From Macrolepiota albuminosa (taxonomy: Eukaryota; Basidiomycota; Agaricomycetes; Agaricales; Agaricaceae): a DNA stretch of 64,000 bases. The notes under the pieces are model-generated. The model was not told where the DNA came from and did no database searches. It worked only from the letters and a program-made list of their open reading frames with translations. Positions within the stretch are counted from its first letter, which is position 1. Every line of letters begins with the position of its first letter. The position numbers and the translations under genes are program-made. The DNA is taken from NCBI GenBank assembly GCA_027475525.1, contig JAMWFC010000088.1, forward strand, positions 1,271,534 to 1,335,533. Reading direction: 5' to 3'. Below, piece after piece: positions 43,301-53,880 of this stretch.

Positions 43301-44738
43301 CAAGTACTTCACCGATCACGACCCCCGCAACCCCCCTGATGGAATCGACCGGGACCCCGCCTTCTCCCTGTCCCCCGACGAGAAACTCCTCCTCCGGGAC
43401 GGCCGCATCTACGTCCCGGATCATGCCCGACTTCGCTACGACGTCCTCCGTCAACACCACGACCACAAGCTCCGGGGACATCCTGGAATACGTAAGACCC
43501 TCCAGCTCATCTCCCGGACTTACTTTTGGCCAGGGTTGAAGAAGGACGTGACCCGTTACATTCGATCATGCGAACCCTGCCTCCGGGCCAAGGTCCCCCG
43601 ACACCGACCGTACGGACTCCTGAAACCCCTGCCGGTCGGACGACGCCCCTGGTCCTCAATATCTCTGGACCACATCGTCGAGCTCCCGGAATCTGAAGGG
43701 TTCGATGCTATTCTCGTCGTTGTGTGCAGGCTGACCAAACAGGGCATCTTCCTACCCTGCCACACCACGGATACCGCCCCGGACTTCGCCCGGCTGTTCC
43801 TCGAGCACGTTTTCGCCAAACATGGACTCCCGGACGACATCGTCTCCGACCGTGGTCCCCTCTTCGTGTCCAAGTTTTGGACTTCCCTGTGTAAGGCACT
43901 TGAAGTAAAAACTAACCTCTCTACCGCCTACCACCCCGAAACCGACGGCCAAACCGAAAGGGTCAACCAGTCCCTCGAGCAGTACCTCCGGTTATACGTC
44001 AACTACTTGCAGGACGACTGGCGCGCCGAGCTCCCCCTGGCTGAGTTCACGTACAACAACACGTCGCACTCTGCCACCGGGGTATCGCCCTTCTTTGCCA
44101 ACAAGGGATACCACCCTCGACTGACGCTCTCGCTCCGGGACATCCCGTCGCACGCCGCCCATGAGGTCGCCCGGGATCTCCAATCCCTGCACGAGTTTCT
44201 CCGGGAGGAGATCGACATCGCAAACCGGGCCTACGTGAAACACGCCGACCGGAAACGGGAAGACACCCCCGACTGGGCCCCCGGGACAAAGGTATGGTTA
44301 GATCGACGACACCTCCGCACCCGCCGGCCCTCCCCAAAACTCGATCACAAGCGCCTCGGCCCGTTCAAAATATTGAAGAAGGTCTCATCCCACGCCTACA
44401 AGATCGAGCTCCCCCCGGGACTAAAAGGTCTGCACCCGGTATTCCACGTCCGCCTCCTGGAACGACACCCCCCGGATCCCTTCCCTGAACGACGCCCCGA
44501 GCCCCCTCCCCCGGTCGAGGTCGAGGACGAGTACCACTACGAGGTTGAAGACATCCTCGACTCCCGGAACATTCGTGGACGACCCCACTTCCTCGTACGA
44601 TGGAAGGGATACGGCCCGGAAGACGACACTTGGGAACCGCGCCGAAACCTCGAAGGCGCCCTCGACAAACTCCGGGACTTTCAACAACGGCACCCGGGAA
44701 ACGACCCCCCCGGGCGCAGGACTCACAGACGGCAGTAG
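40270..44738 (+). CDS. pol: Gypsy-2A Pol: two protease domains, RT, RNase H, integrase, chromodomain
   Basis: The frame opens near 40250 (-1 relative to gag; first ATG 40270) and ends at UAG 44736-44738. It is broken only by the 77-bp-offset repeat at 43190-43326; the two parts (to 43275, and 43536 onward) are in the same phase once 77 bases are removed. Domains by residue: retropepsin 1 (D93 in [21 protein letters not shown] at 168-178); retropepsin 2 (D248 in [21 protein letters not shown] at 319-329); RT (about 535-710, [10 protein letters not shown] at 670-679); RNase H (about 810-935, [12 protein letters not shown]). The integrase follows, with its zinc domain (GHPG...CEPCLRAK, about 43470-43600) and catalytic words DIVSDRGP and [10 protein letters not shown] chromodomain closes it ([12 protein letters not shown] ... 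[17 protein letters not shown], 44535-44660). The chromodomain presumably targets insertion to marked chromatin. The doubled protease is unusual. Confidence 0.9.
43190..43326. repeat. 77-bp-offset imperfect repeat (assembly seam 11)
   Basis: 43200-43249 recurs at 43277-43326 (offset 77). The flanking bases match only in part, so the two halves come from slightly different copies. It breaks the pol frame. Confidence 0.9.
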
Positions 44739-44997
44739 CGGGCGTAACCCCCGCCTCTGGGCTCAGTAGGGATTCAACTCCCATGTATATTTTCTGCTTC
44801 CCCTTTCTAGATCTTACCCTCTTCTAGTACTTTCTTCACAGTAACGCCCCGGATTCTGGGCAAGGTACACTTTCTCGTCTTTCCCACCACTTTACTTACA
44901 TTTCGAGTACGACGGTCGAATATATACATTTTCTAGAATACATTATAGCTACAACTACGGATCAGGAAAACGGCAAACGGCAGGAAAGCGGGGGCCC
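44739..44997. other. Spacer between pol and the antisense gene
   Basis: Converging 3' ends. AT-richer than the surroundings; TATATACATTTT words near 44920-44935 could serve as 3'-end signals. No gene seen. Confidence 0.4.
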
Positions 44998-46783
44998 CTA
45001 GAGCTGGGGCCCCGAATCACCCTCGTCCCCCCCTCCCCTCGGCCAACCCCGGAACTCTTCCCTCGCCCCCTCCGGACCGTGTCCCCTCCACACCTCCTCG
45101 GCCAGCTGCTCCCAGGACGGGAGCTGCTCGCCCTCGTCCAGGACCCGCTCAAACCACGACCCCGGGGCCGGGACGTTCCTCCGACGATGCGCCACCACCA
45201 GCCTCCCCAACAAGTCCAAACCCCGTTCCACCCCGGGGTTTCCCGCCTCCGACCGTAGCCCCTCTTGGAGGGACGCGAACGCCGCAGCAGCCCCGTCCAG
45301 GAGCAAGCGATGCTCCCGAGCCCAACCTGGAGACATCAGTATCGACTCGACCGCGAGGAAAGAAGGACACTCACTCAGGGATGCCATGCGCCCGATGACC
45401 ACGTCCCGGCGCAGGGCCTCGACCAACTCCGGGTTCGCGGGACCTGGCGCCGGGATCCCCACCCCCTGCTCCAGCCTGGCACGCAAAGCGTCCAGTTGGG
45501 CCTCGACTCCCCCCCGGGCCACCCTCGCCTCCTCCAGCTCCCGGCGGGCCGCCTCCCGATCCTCCTCCAGCGCCCGCCTGCGCGCCGCCTCCTCCCTCGC
45601 CGCCTCCTCGCGCTCCTCCCTTTCCCGGTCGGCCTGCTCCAACCGCTGCTGCAGAACCCTCACCTCAGCGCTCAGGGGGCGCCCGGACAACGGAGAGAAC
45701 GTCGCCGGGGACAGGCGCACTGAAGGGGTCGGGGTTGGAGACGGGGTCTCCACGGGCAGGCGCGCCCTCTTGGAAGGACCCGGAGAGGGGCTGGGCGACG
45801 CCCGCCTTTTCCCTTTGTCAGGGCGCCCCCCCCGACCCCCGTGACCCCCAGTCCCGGCCCGGGTCGCCCGCCGAGTAATCAGGACCACGGGCCGGGCCCG
45901 GCCCCCCACCCGAACGACCCCTCGGCCCCCCGACCCCCCACTGGGTACCTCCGCGGGCGTGGCGGGCACCTCCCCCACCGGCTCCACCCCCTCACCCTCC
46001 GGCTCCGCCACCCAATCGCGCTCCTCAACCCCCATCCTCCGGGTGATCCCCCCCAGCGGCCATCCCTGCTCCCGCGACACGCAATACGCCCTCCAGAGAG
46101 CCGAGACGGAGCACCGCTCATGGTTATCGCGGCACGCCTCGCACACGGCAGTGTCGCGTCGGGACGAGGAGGACGGGACCTCAAACGAGCACAGCACTGA
46201 GCGGCGCGCACAGTGGAGGCACTGGGCACCCGGGTCAGCCTCGAAACCAGAGGTATGAAACCACTTACCGGCCCGTTGCTGACACACCAGGCATGGGGAG
46301 GCAAGCCCCGGGGCCTCACCAGCGCCCCCTCGAAGGCCTCCTGCGTCGCGTTGGCCCACTCAACGCGCTGGGCCTCCGGGACCTCGGAAATGGCCCCCAC
46401 CGCCATCCCGGAGCGACGGAAGCGAGGGGCGACCAGTCTAGGACGAGGAGGGGGAGGGGGACGGGGGGGACGCACGGTCATCCGCGCAAAAGTGGGCGCG
46501 GGACGACTGGCACCCGAAGGACCCCCGGGACCTGCACCAGGGACAGGCTCCGGGAGTCGGCTGGGACCCGCCTCCGGAGCGGGGGAAGATCTTTGTTCTG
46601 AAGGGGAAAGGTCAGCCGGGTAAGCGGACCATCGCGACAGCACTCACGTTGTTGCACGAGCGCCGCCACGCGCTCCCGGTCCAGGCGGGCTCGGTACCGC
46701 GCATCCCGGGCCTCCCAGGCCATAAGGGGCGCGACCTCGTTGGTTTGCGGGGGCGTCGGGGAATGTGTCGGCGTACGCGACAT
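44998..46783 (-). CDS. Antisense three-exon gene in Gypsy-2A: Zn2Cys6-like, coiled-coil protein
   Basis: Minus-strand exons 46783-46648, 46597-46269 and 46221-44998 give 562 residues. Intron 1 (50 bp) has GTGAGT, a GGCTGAC branch word and TTCAG; intron 2 (47 bp) has GTAAGT, GGCTGAC and CCCAG. Exon lengths of 136, 329 and 1224 keep one frame through three different raw frames, which is strong evidence of a real spliced gene. Start context ACCATGTC. Features: the cluster C156-x2-C159-x6-C166-x15-C182-x2-C185-x6-C192, like a fungal Zn2Cys6 domain but with a longer loop; a basic region GKRRASP...SKRAR at about 289-308, possibly a nuclear signal; a Glu/Arg-rich coiled coil at about 340-406; and a Gly/Asp-rich end. 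The architecture is that of a dimeric DNA-binding regulator. Because it is antisense, its introns are not removed from the element's own RNA and can persist through retrotransposition. Its role is not known; regulating the element is an inference. Confidence 0.75.
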
Positions 46784-46911
46784 GGTTGGACTTAGCGGTA
46801 AAAAATTTTTTCGATACGTGGCAAGTCAGGTGCCGGATCCCACGGTTGAACCCCGGTCCGGACCACCGGCTACGCGCGCCTCGGAGGGTCTCGGCGCTGA
46901 AGGGGGGGTGA
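46784..46911 (+). promoter_or_regulatory. Antisense promoter region and polypurine tract of Gypsy-2A
   Basis: GAAGGGGGGGTGA at 46899-46911 directly precedes the 3' LTR and is the polypurine tract. On the minus strand the antisense gene's start lies at 46783 and an A/T run (AAAAAATTTTTT) about 20-30 bp upstream may be part of its promoter. Confidence 0.55.
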
Positions 46912-47785
46912 TGTCACGACCCCTCCCCTCCGGGCCCACCCCGGGACACCCCCGGAACACCATCCGGGACCCTCCCTCCAACCCCACAGGACACGCCCCG
47001 CCATCACGACCCCCACCCCGGGACACCCCCGGAACACCATCCGGGACCCTCCCTCCAACCCCACAGGACACGCCCCGCCATCACGACCGCCGACACCGCC
47101 ATCACGCGCATCAGGACCGCCATCAGCCGCCACCGATCACCATCAGCCAGCCCCCCCGAGACCCCTGCATCACGGACCCCGGGATCAACCGCCATCGACG
47201 ATCGGATCACGCGGCTCGCATCAAGCCAACACGCATCACGCCCTACGCATCACGACTCCCTCCGCGCCAATTGATCGCGCGTCCCCCACGCGCGATCCTG
47301 GTACGTAGTCCCGGACCGCTACTCAATGACCCCCGGAACTCATCCCAGACATCCCGGAATCCCGAGACACGATCCGTAGTACTTATAGTGTAGTTCTCCG
47401 CTGTATTCGCTAGTCTTGATATTGCATAACTGTTACTTGGATATTGCGTGCCCTTTGTTTGACTGGTACGCCTCGTTTGGTACGCTTCGACTGGCACGCC
47501 TTAGTATTCGCGTGCTATAAGTTTGGTACGCACTTCGCGACTCTTAAATTACTAACTTGGTCTCGTCCTAGAACCTCCGGTTCACGACTCGACCCCCTCT
47601 AACTCCCAGCCACTTTCATCCCAAAACCCCCGGACTCTAGTCCCCCCTCCCGGGATTACCCTGTCCTCGTCTTGAACCCCGGAGTCCTAGCCCCGGAGTT
47701 CCAGACACCCGAGTATCCGTAGATCAAGTCCGCATCGTGAGGGCGTCGCTTTCCCGGAAAGCCCCCGATTCAGCGGAACCTGACA
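46912..47785 (+). repeat. 3' LTR of Gypsy-2A (874 bp including a 77-bp seam)
   Basis: TGTCACGACC...GGAACCTGACA, followed by TAAAC. About 797 bp without the seam. Confidence 0.92.
46935..47088. repeat. 77-bp tandem repeat (assembly seam 12)
   Basis: 46935-47011 equals 47012-47088 exactly. It covers the site where the two Gypsy-2A LTRs differ. Confidence 0.95.
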
Positions 47786-48176
47786 TAAACTAGCAGTGTA
47801 TCCTGAGAACATGTAAACAGAACTGAGAGTACATTAAACATTGTCCTGTATATAAGTATATCATTAGACAAAGCAAACATGGCTCCTGCATGTGGCCCTG
47901 ATGATGTGGCTATCAAAGGTTGAATTTGACGAGAAATGCATCATATTGAAATTATGTAATTACAAGTTAGTATTGTCATGTACATAACTAAATAAACAAG
48001 TTCTGTCGCATTCTTCTTCGATGGTTAGCTTTTATTTGTCTTCAGTCAGCTCTCTTACCTCTCACAGCCACCCTCACATTCTCCACAGTCAGCTTTTATT
48101 ACTCTAGCCCTCTGACAGTAACCGTGGTATACTCTTTGTGTCTTCACATTTGTCACAATGCTATGGCACTCCAACA
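47786..48176 (-). repeat. Copia left LTR, third piece, with polypurine tract beside it
   Basis: Continues the LTR after the Gypsy-2A insertion and ends CTCCAACA at 48176. It has about 220 extra bases (near 47915-48120) relative to the right LTR. On the minus strand AAGGAGGAG (48177-48185) precedes the LTR start TGTTGGAG, the expected polypurine tract. Confidence 0.75.
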
Positions 48177-48236
48177 CTCCTCCTTACCATGGACACACCT
48201 TTACACTAACTCCTCCTTGTGTATGGGTGTGGTGCA

Positions 48237-50081
48237 TTAGATCACTCCAAGAATTTGACAAAGATGAGTAGATAGAAGTTTGGGTAGGGCCTTGATGAAC
48301 ATATCGGTGAAACTGTCCTTAGTATTTACATATTTGATGATGATCTTGCCCATCTGGGCATGTTTACAAATGAAGTGGTATTTAATGTTGAAGTGCTTAA
48401 CCCTTATGTGTGCTATTGGATCTTCTGAGAGTGTGATTGCCACTTTATTGTCACAGAAGAGAGTGGTGGCCTTTTGGGTGAAATCCTATTTGATCACCTT
48501 TATTAATGCTTTCAGCTATATGCATTCCTGCACTGATTCATATGCCACCATATACTTTGCTTTGCAGGACAAAGTCGCTACCATTGGTGTATCCACTGCT
48601 CCTCCTCATGTCAAGACAGCTCATTCAATCAGCATCTGTAAATCCCCTCAATACAAATTTACCCCCCTCCCAGTCAAAACTTTAGGTCCTTTGTTCCCCT
48701 TAGATAGTGTATAAGTTGGATATCTGTGTTCCAGTGTGATCTATTGTAGTTATCCAAGAATTGAGACAGCTGTTGAACAGTGTACATGATATCTGGCCTA
48801 ATAGTGATTGTGGTGTACAGCAGGCATCTCACCAGGGATCAATATGAGAGATGGGCAATGTCCTCTTTCTTCTCTTCTGTTAGGATGTTGTGGTTTGGTC
48901 TCCTGAGCTCAAAGTCTGGGTCCATTGGCAGCAATAATGGATGGGCTTCAGTTTGTCCAAACTGTTGCATGATGTGGTTTATAAATGCTATTTGTGACAA
49001 CACTACTGTGTGATCCTGATGGTTCTATTCAACAGAAACACCAATAATATGGCAGGGAGTTCCCAGGTCCACTATTGTCCACACCTCTTTCATTTGGGTT
49101 TTGAAATGCTTATTTTTGTTTCTGGTGCTTGCTATAGACAGGAAGTTGTCAATGTAGACAGCAGTGATGACTGTGCCTGTCTCTGATTTCCTGAAATAGA
49201 TATAGGACTCACAAGCTAACCTGGTGAATTCCCATCCCAGCATTCTCTTGTTTAGAGTTTGATTCCAAATGCACCCTGCCAGCTTCATTCCATACAGCTC
49301 CTGCACTAATTTGCACACTCAGTCCTTTTTTTCTGGCTCCTCAAATCCTTTCAGCTGCTCCATATATTGAACCTTGACATCTGGTAGAATGTCATATAGA
49401 AACACTGTCTTTACATCAATTTATGCTGTGTTCCATCTCTCAGTTGCGGCTATGTGCAGTAGAATGTGCCAGGACTCCATATGTGCAATTGGGAACATGG
49501 TCTTGTAGTAATCTCTCCCATAAATCTGTTCATACTCTTTGAATACAAGTTGTACCTTATACCTGACAAGGTTCCTGTGTTTGTTGTGCTTGATTTTAAA
49601 TACAGGTTGTCCTTTTCTAACTTTGTATCTTTGAGGTACTTGGGATCATAGAACAAGCTTGTACACTTCCATCTCCTTTAGCAATTTGAGTTTATCTTTG
49701 TACTCATTTTTTTATTTCTCTGCATCTGGTTCTTGTTTTGCCTCTCTCCATGTCCTGGGTTCATTCTTGATGGTCATGGGGAGGGGACTTATGTTACCAG
49801 GTGAGGTCAAAATGGCCATGAATATTCAATCAAGATCTGGTTCAGGGTCTGAGTTATCCAAAGTAGGCATGGGTGCTTGTTTCTCCACTGTATCTGATGT
49901 TTGCTGAGTTCTCCTTCCACTTCTTGTTCAGCCAGCACTGCTCACTTTTTTGTTTTCTTCTCTGCCCTCATCTCTTTCACTTCCATCATTACTGCCTCTA
50001 TTCTGGGTGGGGGCTCTCTGTTTCTCTCCAATGGCTTTATCAGTGGGCTGTCAGATCCAAGTTGACCTACAAGGTGCTGCA
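48237..50081 (-). pseudogene. Copia reverse transcriptase / RNase H pseudogene
   Basis: Minus-strand pieces: the RNase H end HIRVKHFNIKYHFI ... FTDMFIKAL (48237-48443), a standard copia C-terminal signature, and the RT segment CKLVQELYGMKLAGCIWN and VYIDNFLSIAS (49025-49318). The latter is the YVDD catalytic site, here YIDN, so the second Asp is lost. The frame is broken many times and CpG is almost absent. It ends at the solo Gypsy-2 LTR. Confidence 0.8.
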
Positions 50082-50867
50082 TGTCAAGTTCTGCTGAGTT
50101 GGGTGCTTTCTGGGAAAGCAATGCCCTTACAAGGCAGACTTGATTTATATGTACTTGGGTGTCTGGAACTTTGGACTGAACTCTGGGGTTCAAGATGCAA
50201 ACAGGGGATTCCCAGAGTAAGGGACTTAGTCCAGGAATTGGATGAAGTCAAAAAGAATTAAAGGGTTTTGAGTTGAGTCAAGAACTGGAGGTTCTAGGAT
50301 GAGACCCAGTTAGTAAAGTTTAAGTCACGAAGTGCGTACCAATCTTAAGAGCATGTAAACAAATTGAGCATGCCAGTTGAAGCGTGCTAGCTAAGCATAC
50401 CAGTCAGTGCATACTAGTCAATCAAAAGGCACACAAGCAATCAAATGTAATATCAAGACTAGCGAATACAAAGAGGGGGCTACTCTATAAGTACTATGGA
50501 GTTCTGGGATGTCTGGGGCAAGTTCTGAGAGGCATTGAGTGACAGAAGGGGACTGTATACTGGGGATTACATGTGTGGGACACGTGATCAATTGGCGTGG
50601 AGGTGGGCCATGATGTGTGATGTATGATGGCTAGGTTGAATAGTGTGATCTGATCATTGATCGTGGGGGGTGGTCAGGCCATCAGATAGTCCCAGAGTCC
50701 ATGATGCGGGGCTGTCAGGGGTACTGTGTGATGGCGGGCCTTGATGCTCATGATGGCAGTGTCAGCAGTTGTGATAGCAGGGGGTTGTGTCATGGAATCA
50801 GAGGAGGAGCTCCAGATGGAGTTCTGGGGGTGTCCTAGGATGGTTCTGAGTGGGAGGGGTCATGACA
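50082..50867 (-). repeat. Solo Gypsy-2 LTR in the copia pol
   Basis: On the minus strand it runs from TGTCATGACCCC (50867) to GCAGAACTTGACA (50082). The flanks CTGCA (50077-50081) and CTGCA (50868-50872) are a perfect 5-bp target duplication. It keeps the RNA-start word AGTCTTGATATT (50451-50462, minus). Confidence 0.88.
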
Positions 50868-51110
50868 CTGCATTGGCAGCAGGTTTGTTCTCCATGTTCT
50901 CTAGTGTCTGTGGTTAGTCATTGGTGTTGAATTCAAAGCCACTGAGATTGGATTAATGAGGCACTCTCATTGAGGTCATGTAGGCTAGAGATTGGCTGCT
51001 GTGATGGTTCATTGTCAGTTGACTGAGACTCATGACATTCAATGAATTTGACATTAATGAGCTCCCATTATAGATGTCTGCAGATAGCACTCACACCAGC
51101 ACCTCATGTT
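50868..51110 (-). pseudogene. Copia polyprotein between integrase and RT
   Basis: The minus frame reads ELINVKFIECHESQSTDNEP-like sequence, the linker between integrase and RT; no motif beyond this. It stops at about 51110, where unrelated DNA starts. Confidence 0.5.
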
Positions 51111-52930
51111 AGCAGATGGGTACCACCAGAAGCAGCATGCCTTAGTGCTCCAGGGGCTAATTTTTGCATATTTTTATGCTAATAACTCACAGCTGGAGCC
51201 TCTAATTACTCTAGGACCACTCTCTATGGCATCATCTATTTTTAGCCTCACTCTTGACACCTTACCACACCTGGCCACTCACACTCCCAGGCTATACACA
51301 GACATGGACACTTGGCATCAGTTAATCCAGAATGATGCTCTTAGCTGTGGCAGTGCTTACAGGACAGAATATGAAGTATTTTCATGACAGACAGCTTGGA
51401 GTTTTACCTTAGTACCTGACATCACTTAGCACCTTGCTAACTCAGACTGACAGCATGATTGTAGACCTTTTACCATATAGATTAAGTCATGACATTCACT
51501 TACATATAAATACTTACTTTTTGTTAGTAGCATACATCAATTTGGCAGTAGGGATCATATTCCAACATTTTGGTCATCATATGCAACAGACTACCTTTTG
51601 TTGACCATGTCAGCAAGAGAACTCTGCTTTAGTTTTCTCTCTCTCTCTCTCTGCAATCTCTTAGTACCTTGCAACTATGGCTTGACATTTGTGTTTAGAT
51701 CTGCTAAGCAATCCTGTCATTTTATCATCTCTTTTTAAGTGCTCACACTTAGTGCTTCTTAGCATCTTTCCTTGGTGACTCTGATATGACGCTGTACCAG
51801 CAGTCAGAGACACACTATGCACCAGAAGTCAAAATAAATATTTAATTATGGACTGAAAACTGTAAGCCTCCTGGTAGCAGTCTCAACAAATAACCATCTC
51901 TGAAAACATCCCAACAAATACACAGAAAAGTACAGAATAACAGGCAGAGACCAGCTCAAACTATCAGCTCAACAATAGTCTAACCACTGTCATGGGAGGA
52001 AAAGCATGGAAGCTGGCAGAGTGGATGGAATAAGATGAAATTGGGATATTATTATTGTCATTGACAATTATAATAACTCAATTTCATCATCAAATTGGTC
52101 AATGTTTGAGTTGACGTAACCGGAAGGGAAAAGGGAAAGAAGCAGGGAATGCAGGGAAGCACTAAAAGGGGAAAGAAGGATCTATGAATGGGATCATGCT
52201 AAATGGAGCTCAAGCAAATGGGGAAGTAGCAATCAGAAAAATTCTGAGAAATAGTGGAACAAGAAGTTGAATGGCGGAACTGGTGGCACTGAAACAGGCT
52301 TCCCAAAAGGGAAATTGGACTATCAAATATGTTCCAGAGGCTGGGAAGTTTACAACAAAGAGTCAGATGTAGATAGTGGTCTGTGCACTAGAAAAACAGT
52401 ATAAGTAGCACAAGTTTAGTAGAGAATAGACAAGCAATTGATAGGCAAAGGCTCGGTGATTCCTAGGGAGTGAATTGCTTAGGCTGGAGTTTGTTGAGAA
52501 ACCTCCATTTTCTGGAATATTATTATTCTCATTCAACATTATAATACCTCAAAGTCTCCACTTTCCGCAAGATTATTAAAAGCAGTCAAAGAGCTCAAAA
52601 CCTCTGCTTTTTGCAAAATTATTAAAAGCATTTAAAACAATAATTATCTCTTTGGTCATCAAAGTCAGTGTGGATTGAAGGTCATATTCTACATTAGCAA
52701 GCCCCAGAACTATCAGTAATACTTACACCAAGTACTGCAACTCTTTTCCATGCATCCTTAACACCTTCCCTTAGCAACATTTAATGCTCTCTTGCTGCAT
52801 TTTGAGCCTTACACAAGTGCCTCCAATCACCCCCTTTTCTTGCCACCAACCTCATGCCTACCATGCATTCTCTGGGACCTGTCTGGGACTCTCACACACA
52901 CTTAGTGCACCAAAAGCTATATTGACTAAG
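51111..52930. other. Non-coding insertion(s) in copia, including an LTR-like repeat
   Basis: This DNA has no copia coding. It contains the unclassified repeat LTR-X (51782-52535), a short TC microsatellite (51638-51655), and at 52536-52745 the triple-repeat sequence also found at 58786-59040. The frame at 51106-51387 has no recognisable motif. Confidence 0.45.
51782..52535 (+). repeat. LTR-X copy 1 (unclassified LTR-like repeat, about 754 bp)
   Basis: Starts TGATATGACGCTG and ends TTATTCTCATTCA, with TG...CA ends. Other copies at 57130-57912 (plus) and 58065-58785 (inverted). No coding capacity and no clear target duplication. Confidence 0.6.
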
Positions 52931-53880
52931 TAGCTGTACTAGTGATAGTGTACCTTAGCTCAATTTGGGTGTCATCAACATGATACAACTGGTAGATCCT
53001 TTTATTTACCTTGTTCCAGCATCTGTAGGTCTTGGAATTTTGCTCATACTCTATCAGAGTGCATTCTATTGATTATGACTGGACTTTGGGGTTATGAGTG
53101 AGGACAAATATGAACACTTGACATCCTATTTTGTGCATGTAGGAGTAATTTGATTGTCAATTGTGTCATTTCTCATATAGTGTGCTTCTATTGAGGGACT
53201 TTGTTGGTGTCTTGAAGTATAGGTGAGCTGCAGTTATGTAGAATTTGTCCCACAAGAATGCAGGGCATTTAGAGTCAAGCCTCATAGTTCGAGCTTTTCC
53301 TATCAAGGTCCTGTGTGCATGCATTTGACTTGGCCAATATGAGCAGATGTGTATGGTGCACCATGCTCACTTGACACTCCTCTGATTGTCAGCCAGGTTT
53401 TCATCTCCCTGTTGGTGAGTTTGCCATCATACCTAGTGCAATAAATGCCAACTTTTAGTCCAGTTTTGTTTTCACATGCAAGTTCCTATGCCTTTAGTGC
53501 AAGACATGCATCATGCTTAGCTTTATTAGGGATAGACCATGCCATGTTGGTATAATCATCTACTATGTCTAGTACATAGTAATTTCCTGATCTCAATCAA
53601 ATGTTTATGGGACCCATCAAATCTGCCCACACAATGCTAAGCTTCTGTGTTGCTCTATGCTCCTCCTGCCATACTTTAGGCACTAGTGTTCTGGTCTGCT
53701 TGCCCAGAATACAACTGTCACATTTAAGTGGCAGATGGTAAGGTTGGGGAAGTGCACCTTTGATGCAACAATCTCAGGCTAGCTGGAGGATCATTTGGTA
53801 GTTGGCATGTCTGAGACGTTGGTGCCAGGTTACAAGGTCAGTACTTGCAGCAAACATGCATTCAGCATTTGACAGATTGA
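52931..53880 (-). pseudogene. Copia integrase pseudogene
   Basis: Read on the minus strand: the gag-pre-integrase zinc motif with WHQRLRHANYQMI ... CDSCILGKQTR (near 53690-53830), then SIVWADLMGPINI and YYVLDIVDDYTNMAW (near 53530-53630), and SSEHGAPYTSAHIGQ (near 53350), where the catalytic Glu region should lie. Stops are frequent. This is the Ty1/copia order (integrase before RT). Confidence 0.75.

Larger units (their letters stand above)
36731..47785 (+). mobile_element. Gypsy-2A, young, nearly complete chromodomain Ty3/gypsy element
   Basis: LTRs at 36731-37603 and 46912-47785 are almost identical, differing by a short cluster near position 250 and one C in a C run. They are flanked by TAAAC (36726-36730 and 47786-47790), a 5-bp target duplication. 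Content: self-priming site, gag, pol (-1 frame), an antisense zinc-cluster gene, and a polypurine tract. GC and CpG content are high, in contrast to all older copies. Each LTR carries one 77-bp seam and pol one more; otherwise all frames are intact, so this may be an active element. Confidence 0.92.

Noticed and set aside
36985..47497. Identical 84-codon minus-strand ORFs at 36985-37239 and 47243-47497
   Set aside because: They are the same stretch of the two LTRs of Gypsy-2A, have no recognisable motif and are broken in older LTR copies.
51638..51655. TC microsatellite
   Set aside because: Short and ordinary; no function implied.
51137..52910. 8-bp direct repeat CTTAGTGC at both sides of the insertion in copia (near 51141 and 52900), suggesting a hAT element
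   Set aside because: No convincing terminal inverted repeats next to it; such an 8-mer can recur by chance over this distance.
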